A stretch of 64,000 nt of DNA from Alnus glutinosa (GCF_958979055.1 NC_084897.1:21811628-21875627); one strand, 5' to 3'; shown: positions 9,641 to 21,873, numbered from the stretch's first letter. Notes: generated by a model from the letters alone, not told the origin. Program-made: numbers and translations.

Positions 9641-11640
9641 AAACCGTGCATCTGATGATCAATAGTTGAATCCATAATGTGTGTTATGGAGAAGGTTTGA
9701 TGCTGTCTAAATCAACTGAAAAGATAGAATAGACATTTTGTAAGTCAATATAATCCATACAAACATTATCCAACAGGATGGAATTTATGCATTAGTGATC
9801 AAAAGATGCATAACATAAGTAAAAGTACACTGAAAATGGAGAAAGAAATATATTGGCATGTGGTATATGGATATTTTTGAAATTAGATAGCAATAGAATA
9901 ACGTAAGCGAAAAATAGATTAAGTAAAGACCACATAGTGGAGACCTATAATTAACAAACCTATAAATATATATTGATCATTCTCTGTCATTCTACAACTT
10001 GTGAAAATAAAAATAAAGTAAAATATTTAGATAAATTGAATTAAAAGAACCACCAAGACATTAACAATGACCGACACCATGGAATCAATGGGATAATGGC
10101 AAACTGCTCGATCCATATCACATCATAAAGAAAAGAAGATGACCATGATGTTGACCACAAGAATAAGCCTAGTAATTAGTAAAACAGAACCACTAATAGA
10201 TCACAATTCTCATGAATTGAAAAGTAAGCTTGCCCAATCCCAAGATTTAAAAAGCTTCCAATAGCTATTGCACACCAAATTGATTTCATTCATGATAAGA
10301 ATTGAGAGCAGAAGAAATAATTAACCCCAGTCCTCCATCTAGTTGTCCCACTTATTCGTTGATGGAAGAAAAATGGGAATGATCTAGCAAACTGTGACAC
10401 TGCATATACAAAGAGATGTAAACATTGAATCAAAAAAATAAAAGAGAGATGTAAACATAAAAATGAAAATAAAATAAAATAATTCAGACATCGAAAGTAG
10501 ATAATAACATATTGAATACAAAACAAAGATTCTTGGTTTTAATTAATATGAGAAGGGATTTCCATTATTTCCAATATAATCACAAGAACACTTGTCTGAT
10601 GGGGGAATTATATTCCTTGTCACTGTCCAAAAAAGTTTTGTGCATTGCACCAGTACAGAGAAAATAATTTTTTAAAAAAAATCCACCCTTGACATTTTTC
10701 CAAGTCCCACACTATATTACGAATCCACTCAACTAATTAAGAATAAATCTAAAGAACAAAAAAAAAAAAAAAAAAAAAAAATCTACCTGTTCATTTCTCG
10801 GCATAACCAAACGGAGCTTGAAGAGACAGACCAAATTCTTCAAAAACCGTAGTTTTGGAAAAGAGAAATCGGAGCAACCCAAACGGTAGCTTTGTTTCTC
10901 CCTTGTTCTCCCTCAATAAAAAGACAAAAATACCCCTGCTAGTTTTGGATCCAATGAAGAAAGCTGAAGGACAGAATGGGGGGAAAATGTCAAAGAAAAA
11001 TCACTGTTCACACGTTCAAATAAATTGGCTACTGTTCCGAAGCCTTCCCCGCTTATAATATTACTCAAAAGTAAAGATATAACTTGATTCATGACCTTGA
11101 AAATTATTAAAATATTGGTTAAATAATTAAATTTATTTATTTTTATTAGTTTAAACATTTAATATAAGTAATTATTTAACAAATATTTTTTGAAATTTTA
11201 ATTCTATTCAAGTTTTATTTATTTATTTTTTTAAATTTTGTCTCAGGTTCTCTTAATCATCTAAACATAATTTCAAAAAATAAGTTTTCTCGATATTCAC
11301 AATTTTAAATATAATACAGAATAGTAAAATATAATACAAAACAATCGCACACCTAAACAAGCCCTTAAGAACATTGAGTTTTTTTTTTTTTTTTTTAAAA
11401 AAAGGGCATTTAGGCCATTTTAACAACAAAAATGAGTGAAATTAAAATGAGAAAATTCTTAGAATACCGACTTTTCAAAAATTAAAAACTCAAGGATATG
11501 TTTGCAAAAACGCTAATAGGGGGGGTGTATGTAAGTGAAGTTTCCCCATCATTTAAATGAGAAAACCTGCAATCAGGACCAATTGCAAAACATTATTTTT
11601 ACAACCTCCAATAAAACATTAACACGTTGGCTAAACACAC
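9641..11640. other. No gene recognised
   Basis: AT-rich sequence with long A tracts near 10,759 and T tracts near 11,380. The 5' end of the Helitron may lie in the first part of this interval, but no diagnostic terminus was identifiable by eye. Confidence 0.5.
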
Positions 11641-11685
11641 CAAATATAATGGTGAGGAAAACATAGAATCTTTACTGACATCCAC

Positions 11686-11689
<4 letters not shown>

Positions 11690-11733
<44 letters not shown>
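11690..11733 (+). repeat. Long poly(A) tract
   Basis: An uninterrupted A run of more than 40 bases precedes the decayed coding-like region. It may be a retroposed tail or simple-sequence expansion. Confidence 0.9.
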
Positions 11734-11735
<2 letters not shown>

Positions 11736-11739
11736 CATT

Positions 11740-12740
11740 TTCTCCCATAGGCCTCTCTCTCAGAGCAAACCCCTATCCACCTGCATCTCCGCCGGCGGCC
11801 AGCTCCACCCTCACCACTTTGGGTGAGTTCAACCTCCACAACAACCAACTCTTTCTTCTTTTTGTTTTCAAAAGGACAAGCAAAAGAAAGTTGGTCAATC
11901 TCTCTGCATCTCTTTGTGGAGGCTATGGCGAAGATGGGCTAGGCGACGGAGGTGTACGCCTTACGACTCTCCTGTTTCGAATGAGCTTATTGAGTTGCTT
12001 GTCGATCCTAAAGATCAGGGATAAACTATTAAATCACCACTTATCCTAAAAGCTTAAGCTGATAGGAAAATCTAAATTTAATCACTTAATCATTACTTTA
12101 ACACTCCCCCTCACGTGTGGGTTCAAACTTCCTTTTAATAAGTGAAGCCAACACGTGGAATATTTAATTGAAATGAAAGGTAAATGACAAAGTCAAGGAT
12201 CGAACTCATGACCTTAGGCTCTGATACCATGTAAAAGTTCATGCGCCTTACTCACTCTCAAAAGACGCCTTGAGAGATAAGAAGTGTCCATGACTTATAA
12301 AGTTTTTAGGTCATATATTTTTTAGCGATGTGAGACACTTTAACACACCCCATCACATGTGACAACTTTAGCCAAACACGTGTTCAACATCGGAAGAGGA
12401 ATGCCCATTATCGTCAAAGGAACTTGCTCTAATATTATGTTAAATCACCATTTATCTCAAAAGTTTAAGCTGATAAGAAGAGGTAAATTTAATCACTTAA
12501 TCATTATTTTAACACAGGAGCTTCTGGTTTGGATGCTTCTGTGGGTTCGGATGAAACAGAGGATTATTACTCCTCGATAAGGAGGCTAAGAATAATAGAA
12601 TCAAGTTGGGCGTAGTGAATTCCCAGGATCTAGTGAAGTCCTATTCTCTCGCACATGTCTATCTAGATGAAAGGAGCTTTCAAGCCTCAGTCTAGAGACA
12701 GAGACGGTTATGGATTAACTTTCTTCCCCTAGATTGAGTT
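11740..12740 (+). pseudogene. Decayed coding-like region split by a short LTR-type element, family unknown
   Basis: Plus-strand frames before the insert read PYDSPVSNELIELLVDPKDQ (about 11,950-12,018). After it they read GASGLDASVGSDETEDYYSS (about 12,517-12,577), then IKLGVVNSQDLVKSYSLAHV and YLDERSFQASV (about 12,600-12,690). The amino-acid composition is ordinary for a protein, unlike the flanking AT-rich DNA, but more than one frame is needed. I do not recognise the family. A pseudogene is more likely than a live gene. Confidence 0.4.
12027..12514 (-). mobile_element. TRIM-like short-LTR element fossil
   Basis: Two direct repeats of about 76 bp form the ends: 12,027-12,103 and 12,439-12,514, the latter TGTTAAATCACC...TTTTAACA, with TG...CA termini. 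The inner edge of the right repeat carries GCTCTAATATTATG. This is a worn form of GCTCTGATACCA, the complement of a tRNA-Met primer-binding site; a better-preserved GCTCTGATACCATG lies at about 12,219. No coding capacity, total about 490 bp. LTR divergence suggests an old insertion, perhaps with a second related piece nested inside. Confidence 0.5.
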
Positions 12741-14340
12741 CAGGAGACAAGAGCTTCTTTTCTTTCTCTTAGTTTGATGTTCAAGAAAGCCTTTCTCGAT
12801 CGTTGATGGATTTTGTGGCGTTTGTGGTGTAAATAATCGGGCAAGTCGTGAGAGTTACACCCTCGGTGGCCCAGTTCATGTTTTCCCACATCGGCCTCAC
12901 CGTGCTTTTCCAGCCCATAGACTCCGGCGGTGGCCTTCGACGTTTTCTGACGATGGCTCCATGGATTCCGGTGGCAGCTTTGGCCAGAGATGTGGGGTTG
13001 GTTACGGGTTGGTTGACTATAAGGAAATGAGAAAAAATAACGATATGGTGTTTTCGTCATATTATTTTGTATAGTAATTTTTTTTGATGTGTCAAATTTT
13101 TACTAGTGGCTGTAAATATAGTGTTTTTTAGCCCATCTATATGATAGGGCTCTCATAAACTATATATATATAAAAAAATAAAAAAAAAAAAATGGTGGAG
13201 AGATGTGTTCAAAATTTGTCCTAGCTTCACACACTACCATTGCAGTGTTTTAAAGAGAGTTAGTTTTAGCTATTGGCTTTGGTTAGAGATGGAGAAAACA
13301 ATATGAGACTTTTTTGGGGTTTGCTTCGGTTCTTGGTTCTTTTATTGGCCTACGTGAGTGGACTTCTCCAACTCTGGATTAAAATACTTTTTACAATTCT
13401 TTAACAAGATGTTTCTTCGAAAATATTTATGAAAACTTAATTAAAAAAGACGTGCAACACATCATTCTCTAGTCCTTCTTCTATAATTTTTTATTGACGT
13501 GACATTGTCAATTTACCTTTAAATTAATCTTAATTAAAAAGAAAAAAGAAAAAAAACTCAATGGTGAATTAACAATGTCACATTAGCAGAAAATGATGGA
13601 AGAAGAAAAAGAGAATACAAATTAACAACTATAAATAAATGATACAGGAAGCTAAATAATTTATGAAATGAAAATTTCATTGCAAAATGATTAGCAAGTG
13701 TGATTTGAATAATATTGTTCAACTATAGATAATGCCTTTTTGCATTTATTAGAAGCAGGAATTTCAATTTTAAGGCTCAAAACATCTATAACCTCATATG
13801 CAGGTAACAAATAATATTCAAATTTAATAATCGCAATAACCGTGCGTATGCGAATAATAATCGCCTGACACAGATCACATGTGTGGATACTTAAAAATGA
13901 TAATCATACTACGCAGATGCAAATAATACTAATAACCGCATCCGTATCCACGTCCACATTTTCATCCCTTGACGAAACCAATACTGTCTTTGCCAACATA
14001 GGATCCAAACAAGTACCCAAAGGCCAAATGGCTTATTAATTAGGAAAAATAATTAATTAATTCAAACTTCAAACATTATCATAATCTATTGAACTATCAT
14101 CAATTCTGTCATATTAGTTGGTATTTTGAAAGTGCTTCACTATTATTTTTAGCATGTTTAAACAAAATAAAATTAAAATCGAACAAAATAACTGATTAAA
14201 ATAGCACTTTGGTTTAAAGAAAGTAATAAAGATAAGTGGAGTTGAGAATGTTTGCTACAAACATGGGAGTGGATCGATGGTGCAAAAGAAGCCCAAAGAG
14301 ACTGTAAAACAGAGTGATTGTTCTCTCGTGCACTAATCTA
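12741..14340. other. No gene recognised; possible worn hAT end
   Basis: The interval 12,770-13,030 is relatively GC-rich with open frames on both strands (106 aa minus, 60 aa plus), but neither shows family features. AATAACCGCATCCGTATCC and TTTTCATCCCTT near 13,930-13,970 resemble the subterminal and terminal parts of the hAT-type MITEs at 26.7 and 56.8 kb. The opposite end was not found. Confidence 0.4.
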
Positions 14341-14355
14341 ACCCCTCTACTCTTT

Positions 14356-14380
14356 CTATATATATATATACACACACACC
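14356..14380 (+). promoter_or_regulatory. Putative TATA region of the second PMEI-like gene
   Basis: CTATATATATATATACACACAC lies about 40-65 bases before the ATG at 14,419 and mirrors the sequence in front of the paralogue at 3,955. Confidence 0.5.
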
Positions 14381-14418
14381 TAACTTCAATGTAGGTAATT
14401 AAAAGCCCCATAGCAAAC

Positions 14419-14964
14419 ATGAACACCATTTCAAAGGTCTTCCTTGTGCTGCTTCTAACTCTCTGGACAAACCAAATTCTTGCTCAAAATTTGATCATCT
14501 CAACTTGTGATGGCACTCTGTACAAGGATCTGTGCAAAAAAACTCTTCAATCGGACCCCGAGAGCCGTGCGGCTACTAGTGTGGAAGTCCTAGCCAAAGT
14601 TGCACTAAAGCATGCAACATCTACAGCTACCCAAAAACATAACCAAGTCAAGAAACTGCTCAAGTCATCGACCAAGCCCATTAAGGTTGACCTGACAGAT
14701 TGCAACGAGGTCTACGAAGATGCACTCGAACAACTCGATGACTCGAGCACTACCTTGATAACTAAGAGCTACGAATCTATCAGTACATATTTGTCGGTCG
14801 CCATGGGTGATGCTGACACATGTGACCAAAGCTTCGAGGAAGTGGCACCCGGCAAGTCTCCGATAAGCACTCAGGGTACCACATTGAGCCAGCTTTGCAG
14901 CATTGTTTTATCCATATTACCAAACAACTGGAATGAATTGTCTGAGCTAAATTTACCATATTAA
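14419..14964 (+). CDS. PMEI-like / invertase-inhibitor domain protein
   Basis: Single-exon gene for a 181-residue secreted inhibitor-family protein, paralogous to the 3,437-3,955 gene. Signal peptide MNTISKVFLVLLLTLWTNQI plus LA is followed by ISTCDGTLYKDLCKKTL (C30 and C39), DPESRAATSVEVLAKVALKH, VDLTDCNEVYEDALEQLDD, and GDADTCDQSFEEVAPGK. This gives the four conserved cysteines of the four-helix bundle. The C-terminus extends beyond the paralogue with NNWNELSELNLPY. No intron is needed. Likely target is a pectin methylesterase or an acid invertase in the apoplast; the family does not allow a firmer call from sequence alone. The ATG at 14,419 is the only one ahead of the signal peptide. Confidence 0.88.
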   Translation: MNTISKVFLVLLLTLWTNQILAQNLIISTCDGTLYKDLCKKTLQSDPESRAATSVEVLAKVALKHATSTATQKHNQVKKLLKSSTKPIKVDLTDCNEVYEDALEQLDDSSTTLITKSYESISTYLSVAMGDADTCDQSFEEVAPGKSPISTQGTTLSQLCSIVLSILPNNWNELSELNLPY

Positions 14965-15480
14965 TCTCACCCATCGGCTATAAACAAAAATTACTCTATC
15001 ATACAACTAACGGATTTTAGTAAAGCCTCAAGAAATGGCTTTAATTGATTTCAAACATGTTTAATGACAATCTTTAATATATTGTATCATGTTTTTCAGT
15101 TTGTCATAGCACAATCCATGGCCTAGAAATTAACTGACATGATTTCCGCATGAACTGATGGACACATCTTTTGTAGAGGAAGCTGTTTTGAAAACTTTAA
15201 ATTAAATTGGGAAAAAAAAACTACTCTTTACAGTTAGCAGCACACAAGCCAAAATAAGCTGGAACTCAGATTTGAGGTACAGAAACTCTTAATTCCTTCA
15301 AGGAGGTTTCTGGGTGCAAATCAAATTCACCGTGGTGAATGTGTTTAGGACCACAAGATCAAAACCAAAAGCCACTTGATGATATTCGTATCGTCAAGAA
15401 AATTCCCACAAAATGGTAAAAAGCAATTCCTTAATGGGTTTGAAAGAAAAATGTAATCCAATAACATTGGAGCACATCTC
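14965..15480. other. No gene recognised
   Basis: Downstream flank of the PMEI-like gene. Homology to the 4.3-kb PMEI fragment extends a few tens of bases past the stop codon. No other structure seen. Confidence 0.5.
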
Positions 15481-15746
15481 CATGGACTGAGAAAGGAGAA
15501 GGCTCAAGCAGAAAGGATTCTCAACTTGTTTTACGCACAGATAAAATCCTGGAAACCATTTCCTCGGAAAACAGGTTCCCAAGAAGAACTCTGTGCGAAT
15601 GTTAAACCAAAGAAAGGAAAAAAGAAGCAAAATAAGGACAACCAAATGAACATGAAGAACAGAGATAACAGTATTAGGGACGGTAAGTCTTCGGCAGAGA
15701 AGGTGGGCGCAGAGCCTCAGAGGAAGACCAAAGTTCTAAAACCCTA
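15481..15746 (+). CDS. Possible lysine-rich C-terminal exon, family unknown
   Basis: The frame reads EKAQAERILNLFYAQIKSWK, then PFPRKTGSQEELCANVKPKK, a very basic GKKKQNKDNQ stretch and a terminal QRKTKVLKP followed by TAA. The distal half is duplicated at the start of the window (about 20-125), where a short deletion is seen. No start codon context or partner exon was found and I do not recognise the family. The minus strand of the same piece has a TATAAATA and an AGGGTTTTAG that could belong to a 5' leader, so this could instead be the promoter and leader of an unseen minus-strand gene. Confidence 0.3.
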
Positions 15747-18478
15747 ATCTTGAAAAGCTTATTTATAGAGAAGAAAAACAAGTTAAATGACTACAATGCC
15801 CTCGGATTGGTCTTGGCTTTTTTTTTCTTTTTTTTTTTTTGAAAGCAACGGATTGGTCTTGTTAAACACGATAGGGAATGAGAAATGATTTTTCACCGTT
15901 TAAATATACAAATTTTTATCACTTTATCCATGTGGTAAGGTGATAAAAAGTTGTATATTTAAATTGTGAATAATCATATCTAATAGAGAATAGACACCCG
16001 CTACCGCTATAAATACTTAGGAAAAAAAAAGAAGTAATTGTAATGAGATATGTTTATCTTCTATCAGAGCATCTCTAGTAATAATAGTCAAAGTAACTAT
16101 TAAAAAAGTCCAAAAAAAAATTTAACACTGATATTTTGTTATTTTGGGTTGTTCTTGACCCATTTTTCATAAACCTTAACGACATTGAGTTAAGTGAAAG
16201 AAGATAATAGTTTGTGGGTCAATTCTAACTTTTAACATTTTAGGAATAGGAATAAGATCCCATTTCACTTGGAATTGATATTAGCCGGTCCTTGTTTTAC
16301 GAGGGGCAAAATTATCCAAAACATTAAAATGACAATTATGCCCCTTGTAAATCAAGGATAGGAGGAATCCTCTCAATTTCACTTTAGGAGTAAGTATAGT
16401 TTACCACTTTATTACTTACTATATTTATCAACTTATTATTAAAAATTGAAAAGAACTAAAGAAAACAAACTCGTTTTGCAACACTTTTTAAGGTAACTCG
16501 TAAAAAAAAAACAAAACATTAACAAATACCTCAAAACATAATACTCACAAAATATTAAAAACTATTTTTACTTTTATATCACATCACAATCAAAAGATAA
16601 AATTACCCTCTAAAAAAGTCTTTTCGACCAAGAACCAGACTCACCTAAGAGCCCCATCTCCCGTTGAAAGGAAAGCCAAAGAAACTGATAACGATTCCTT
16701 GATTAAATATAGCCAATGATAGGAAGGAAGCACCAATTTGACACAATACCACACTACAATAAAATATTTCAAAAAAAAACAAAAAAAACCCATAACATAA
16801 CTTTAGTAGAAGCTCAGACGGCAATTTAACAATGTTTCAGGTAACAGAAACACAAGGCCTCCCATGCTAGGCAATTTGGCTGTCGCCAAAGAAACTGGAC
16901 ATTTAAGCTTGCGAGAAGTTGCTAACTCAATTGCTTCATTCTGTCTTGATTCCATTGACTTGACTCCAGGCTCCACTTGTTTAATCAAAACTAGCATTTA
17001 AAAATTTCAACAATTCGTTTCTTTTATTCTCTGCCACTTTATCCTCCTTTGTTTTCTCAACCTTCAAGCGAATCTACACAACAACAACAACAACAACAAA
17101 AAAAAAAAAAAAATCATGATTGTCATCTCATATACAAAATTTTTAGTGTGGCTATAATACGAGGTAAACAACAGGCTAGGCTGACCTTTTTTCCAGAGAT
17201 AGCACTAAGCCGAGCACCGTCGTCCTTTTCACGTCCTAAAAACTGTATGAAGCACATAAAGGTTAATACAGCCGCAAAACAACATAAATTGAAACTGCAA
17301 TCATAAATGCTACAGGTTAATGAGAACCTTGGATAGCTGAACAGGGCCGCTACTTCTCTCATCCTGCTGTTTCTATATATGGCTCCCATTGCCAGGACAA
17401 ACCCGACCCAGAAACAACATCCAGGCAAGTCAATCAAGCATCCAATATGATGTCACAGACCCCAGCTCCAATTTCAAAGAGCCATTCCACAAAACAGGCA
17501 GAAAGTACTATAAGCACCTCAGATAATGATATGTATATCACAAATATTTGAAGTGAAATATTGTGAATGCCATGATAAATTGCTAGACATGGGTTACCTT
17601 CGTAGATACACAAGTACATGGAACTTTCTCAACTTATATATGGAAAATGAGAATGCATCAAGGAGCTCTAAACGGCCATTGTTTTGTCTTTAAACTTCTT
17701 CTCATGGGAAAAAAATAAAGCTTTCTAATAAACCCATTATAGAAGCATACTGAGTGACTTAGGACCTTGTCCTATTATTACTTTTCAGGAAATTTAAATT
17801 CTAAACACAGTTGACCATAACACCTTCCTCTTATATTATTGTTTTTGTTATTCAATCACAAGTCAAAAACATTTGTTATTTCATTTATGCAGTTAGTTCA
17901 CTCACAATTTAGTTACCAATCTCTTGATAGGAATGACAAACAAACACTATTCAAATGTCACAGAGTTACTAACAAATTAAAAATCAACCATACTAGAAGG
18001 GGTAAAAAAACATAGTACTAACTAACCACTAGCATAGAAACAATCATATAAGGTATAGAGAGGGTAGTGGCCTACCTCTTTGAGTTTGTGACTATACTGT
18101 TTATGGCGACGACTCTTGCTTCGGTCCTTTTCCTTGTTCTAGAAATTGAAAGGGAAATAAAGAGGGGTAAGAAGACAAGTATAGGATATAACAAGATGAG
18201 TTAAAAAGGAGTTCAACCACCACCTTCTTTGGCCTGTCATTCTTCTTGTGCCTCTTTGAATGACTAGATGTTTCACGCTCACTGTCAGAAGAACTGTCAC
18301 TTCTACAAATCAGCAATAGAGACGAGATGTTAGGAAAGCCAATCATCTTAGTACCCCTCTTAGAAATATTGGATAAGTGCCTGAAAATCTAAATACAAAA
18401 TTCCAGCTACTATCTAAAATTTCGACTATGCTAGACCACATTGTACTGCTACCGAACCATTCCAGGTGGGTAAAAACG
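15627..18478. repeat. Segmental duplication, copy 2
   Basis: Counterpart of 1-2,455. It contains the last five exons of the intact SCI1 gene, the old foldback element (about 16,256-16,386) and a MITE at 15,880 that copy 1 lacks. Homology ends in SCI1 intron 1 near 18,478, where A tracts are present in both copies. Confidence 0.85.
15880..15982. mobile_element. Mutator-type MITE (103 bp), absent from the other duplicate
   Basis: Inverted arms GAGAAATGATTTTTCACCGT... and ...AATTGTGAATAATCATATCT enclose about 100 bases. They are flanked by 9-base direct repeats ATAGGGAAT (15,871-15,879) and ATAGAGAAT (15,983-15,991), one mismatch. The arms share the GATT-CAC-TTTAAATATA layout with the 36,698-36,856 element. 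Nine-base duplications are typical of Mutator-like elements. Confidence 0.65.
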
Positions 18479-19583
18479 CAAAAAAAAAATATGCACATAA
18501 CGACAAACTGAAATATGGAAAACTTTATAATAAAAGACTATGAAGACAATTCATGTGATCCATATTTTCCAGACACTCCTGATCGTGATAACTGCTCTCC
18601 TGGGGTATGGAAAGTGAATCATTATCATTCCAAAACTTTTAAGCAAATGTGCTTCACAACCCTCGTCACCCACACTTTCTTATGCTCAATCCATGTACTT
18701 TACTTGCAATAATCCCAAAGTTCAACAATTCACTTCTGTTGCTAATACTATGAAGACCAATTAACCATCACCTAAACCAGCAGTCAACCACTATTTGGTG
18801 CCTAATACTGAGGAAAAATACAAATTTGCAGCACCTCATTTTTTCCTTTTCAATTTGAAAGTCACGCACCCGGTCATGACTAGATAGGCTCTACCTTAGA
18901 GTCTCATTGTTAAGTGTCTAGCTCCATAATCATCAAAAAAACACTTAGTTAAGACTCTGTAAACTATTACTTTCCTGAACTTTCTCAGGAACCAAACAGA
19001 TCACTAATCCACACAAACCGAACTAATCACATAAAGTACATGACCATAAGCATGAAAAAAAAAATAGAACAAAAATCTTAATTGGATTTCTCAAAAACTC
19101 GAGATTTCTAACACAGAAAAATCATAATTTCGCGTTTCTTTACCTTTCACCCAAGTTATCCCAGCAACCAAACAACGAATGAAACGAAAAGAACTAAAAT
19201 ACACAACCGATCAAAATACACAAGCCCAAAATAAGAACTGGGAACACGCTAATTGCAATCCCAATCCCAGCTTCCTTTGCTCTTCATTTTAATTAATTAA
19301 AAGCTTGAACTATGTTCCCAAAATCCAAAAAATAAAATAAAGATAATCAATTAAATTTGGGGGACCTGGAGTAATCGGAGGCAGAGGAGGAAGAGTGGGA
19401 ATCATCTGAGCGGCGGTGGTGTCTGCGACGTCGTTTGGTTTGCGAGCGGCTCTTCTTTCGGATCTTGAGGGCTTCTCTGTCTCTATCTCGGCGGCTACGG
19501 TGGCGACGGCGACGGTGAGAGGAAGACGACGTGGAATCGGAGGCAGGGGAGGATGAAGAGGAAGAAGTGGAGGAGGCGGCCAT
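16981..19583 (-). CDS. SCI1: SCI1-type small nuclear Ser/Arg/Lys-rich protein (style cell-cycle inhibitor 1 family)
   Basis: Six exons on the minus strand: 19,583-19,366; 18,302-18,224; 18,138-18,076; 17,363-17,328; 17,242-17,186; 17,073-16,981. All have GT-AG borders and matching phases, giving 181 residues. The N-terminal half is an Arg/Ser-rich nuclear-localising region (RRRRHRSRRDRDREALKIRK, then SDSSSDSERETSSHSKRHKK). The C-terminal half carries the SCI1 hallmark DERSSGPVQLSK-FLGREKDDGARLSAISGKK and ends EDKVAENKRNELLKFLNASFD. SCI1 is known in tobacco as a nuclear/nucleolar protein that restrains cell proliferation in the pistil; the function here is inferred from family. The ATG at 19,583 is chosen over an upstream ATG at 19,733 because the residues between are hydrophobic and unlike the family. 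Exon 1 lies outside the duplicated segment. Confidence 0.88.
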
Positions 19584-20253
19584 TGGCACCAAGGGAGAGA
19601 GAGACAGACAGACACAAAGAGGTTTGGCAAACAATGGAAGAGTGAAACAAGGAATATGCTTTTCAAAAATAAATAAATAAAATAAGGAATATGAAAAAAG
19701 CAAAATAATTGACTTCCCTTCTCTTCTTTTCATCTTATAATAATTTTTAAAATTTGTTACGAATTAGGCCCATATGGAAATCCAGCCCATTGAAGCCTAC
19801 AACACTGATTTGAGTAAGGGTCCATAGGCCATGCAAAGCCCACGAGTAGACCCAGCAATACGATCTCACATTGCCATGCGAAGCAGGGGATAAAGGGGTG
19901 TTTGGTACCAATACCCGTGTCTTTTTTTCTTTTTTTTTTTCACCTTTTTAAAAATAATCAATTTCAAAATATTTTAATTTTTTTTTTCACTTTTTATATA
20001 ATATAAATAATTTTTTATGACTATTCAAATAAAAAAATTCACTACAATATAATTTTTTTTTTTCATAAAAATATTTTCTACTTTATATCACACCAATCAC
20101 TTTCTACAATTACTTAAAAAAAAAAAAAAAAATCAACTCAACAATCTTTACCAAACCCACCCAAACTCCTCTCTCAACAAATCAAATCGTCACCAGATCT
20201 CGGCCTCATATTTTGTACGTAGATCAACAAGAGAAAAAATGTGCAAAATAATG

Positions 20254-20290
<37 letters not shown>

Positions 20291-21873
20291 GAGGCTAAAA
20301 TAAATGCTTTAACAATTATGTGATTATGTCAAACCACTACAAAAAGGAAAATGATAACTTGGTAACAAGGACTTTTGACCGTTTGCTCAAATTCCTAAAT
20401 TCATTGCATTCGACTTCTATTTTGATATACAATTTTGATTTGGGGATTATTTAAGTTTATGATTTTAAAAAGTGCAATCTAAAAATAGTGAATTTAAAAT
20501 ATACGATTTTAAAAAATAATTTTTTAAAACGCAATTAAATTTATGGCAAAATCGTAGTTTAGCCTTTTAAAATCGTAGATTAGCCTATAAAATTATGCGT
20601 TTTCAAAAAAACACACATTGCCTGCAATTTTAAAAGCAGTTTTCAGCGTTTTCAAATCGTAATTTTTTAAAAACACAATTCTCAAACGATTCAATTTCTG
20701 CAATTTAGTTTATGATCGTACTTTTTGTTTACGAAATCGCAATCCCAAACGCACTCTTAAGCATCGAAATTATCTTTAGTGGGTATACACCAGCAAGCTC
20801 TTGTGCTCATTATTTTCTTTTCTTGGAGGTACAACTTGATTCAATGCTCATCATTCGGAAAATTGTTCTAAAATAATTGATCACTCCTTTGAAAACAAGC
20901 TTTGTTTTTTATAATAGAATTGATAATTCAAATACTTCGCTGATAAAATTATTTGAAAATTTATTTTCCAAATACTATCATTTATCATTATCAAAATTGG
21001 TTATTGTTTGAAAACTTTAACTAGCTAGTATATGTATGTATGAGTTCCTTTTATATTGGAACTCCTAAATTTCAAAACTTTTTTTTTATTTTTTTTGAGT
21101 AATGTTGTTTGTCTTCTTTTTGTCTCTTTAAAGATGAAGTAACTTTTAAAATTATTATTGGATCAAAATTTTATAGTAATTTTAAATGCCGTCAATTTTT
21201 TATATGAATCATTACTTGTTGAGGTGACAGTGCCACGTCAACTAATAAATATTTTTTCTCCAAAATTACTACTAAATCTGATGGTCGGTGCCATCTCTAA
21301 CCATAATACAGAAGGTGATGCGCGCGCGTCGACAACCAACGACCGTTCGGTGCAAGCAACGGTCCAAGATCAAAAAGCCCCGAGATCAACAAAATACAAC
21401 CACAAATTAATTGCCATTACAAGAAGGAAAGCTCGGCAAAGAACACTTGCAGTAGCACTGATCCAGAAAACATGTAAGCGGCCGACGAAAACAGGGAAAA
21501 TGTCAAATTGGATTGAGGCACAAAAATCTCGCTCTCTTTAAGGAGATTCAACTATTGGAACACTGACCACGCTGGTCCACGCACCAAATGTCGAGCCAAG
21601 AAGACCTGAAAGGAAGACACAGAGGTCAGAGAGGTCCGCCAAAATGCCGGCAGATCACTTCCGATATGAGGTGAGGGGGGTAAATTGACAAATTATAGGC
21701 AAAAGGATAAAAAAATTAGCGTGTATGAGGAAGCTACCTCTTTTTCATTTATAGAGTTGGCATTTCCATCCCCAGTTGCTAAGTGGAATCTGCTAGGCGT
21801 CGGCATGGTAAGCACCGAAGGTAAGGGACTAATATGAAGTTGGCGGGCCCTTAATAAATCACATTTCCTCGAC
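19584..21873. other. No gene recognised; AT-rich flank with a GC-rich island
   Basis: Contains long A/T tracts (19,920-20,290). A stretch at about 20,405-20,760 is rich in AATCGCAATTTTAAAA-like motifs that recur in the first PME intron (23,755-23,940), probably a dispersed repeat. A GC-richer island lies at 21,290-21,690. The 127-residue plus-strand frame at 21,158-21,541 crosses the island boundary and shows no domain, so I do not call it a gene. Confidence 0.5.

Noticed and set aside
5000-10800. Exact Helitron termini (5'-TC, 3'-hairpin-CTRR)
   Set aside because: Several CTAG/CTAA sites exist, but none with a convincing 16-20 bp hairpin could be chosen by eye; no boundaries are claimed.
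19310-19666. Alternative 118-residue frame over SCI1 exon 1
   Set aside because: The other frame gives the SCI1 Arg/Ser region and joins the following exons in phase.
21158-21541. 127-residue plus-strand frame
   Set aside because: No recognisable domain, spans a composition boundary, no start or splice context.
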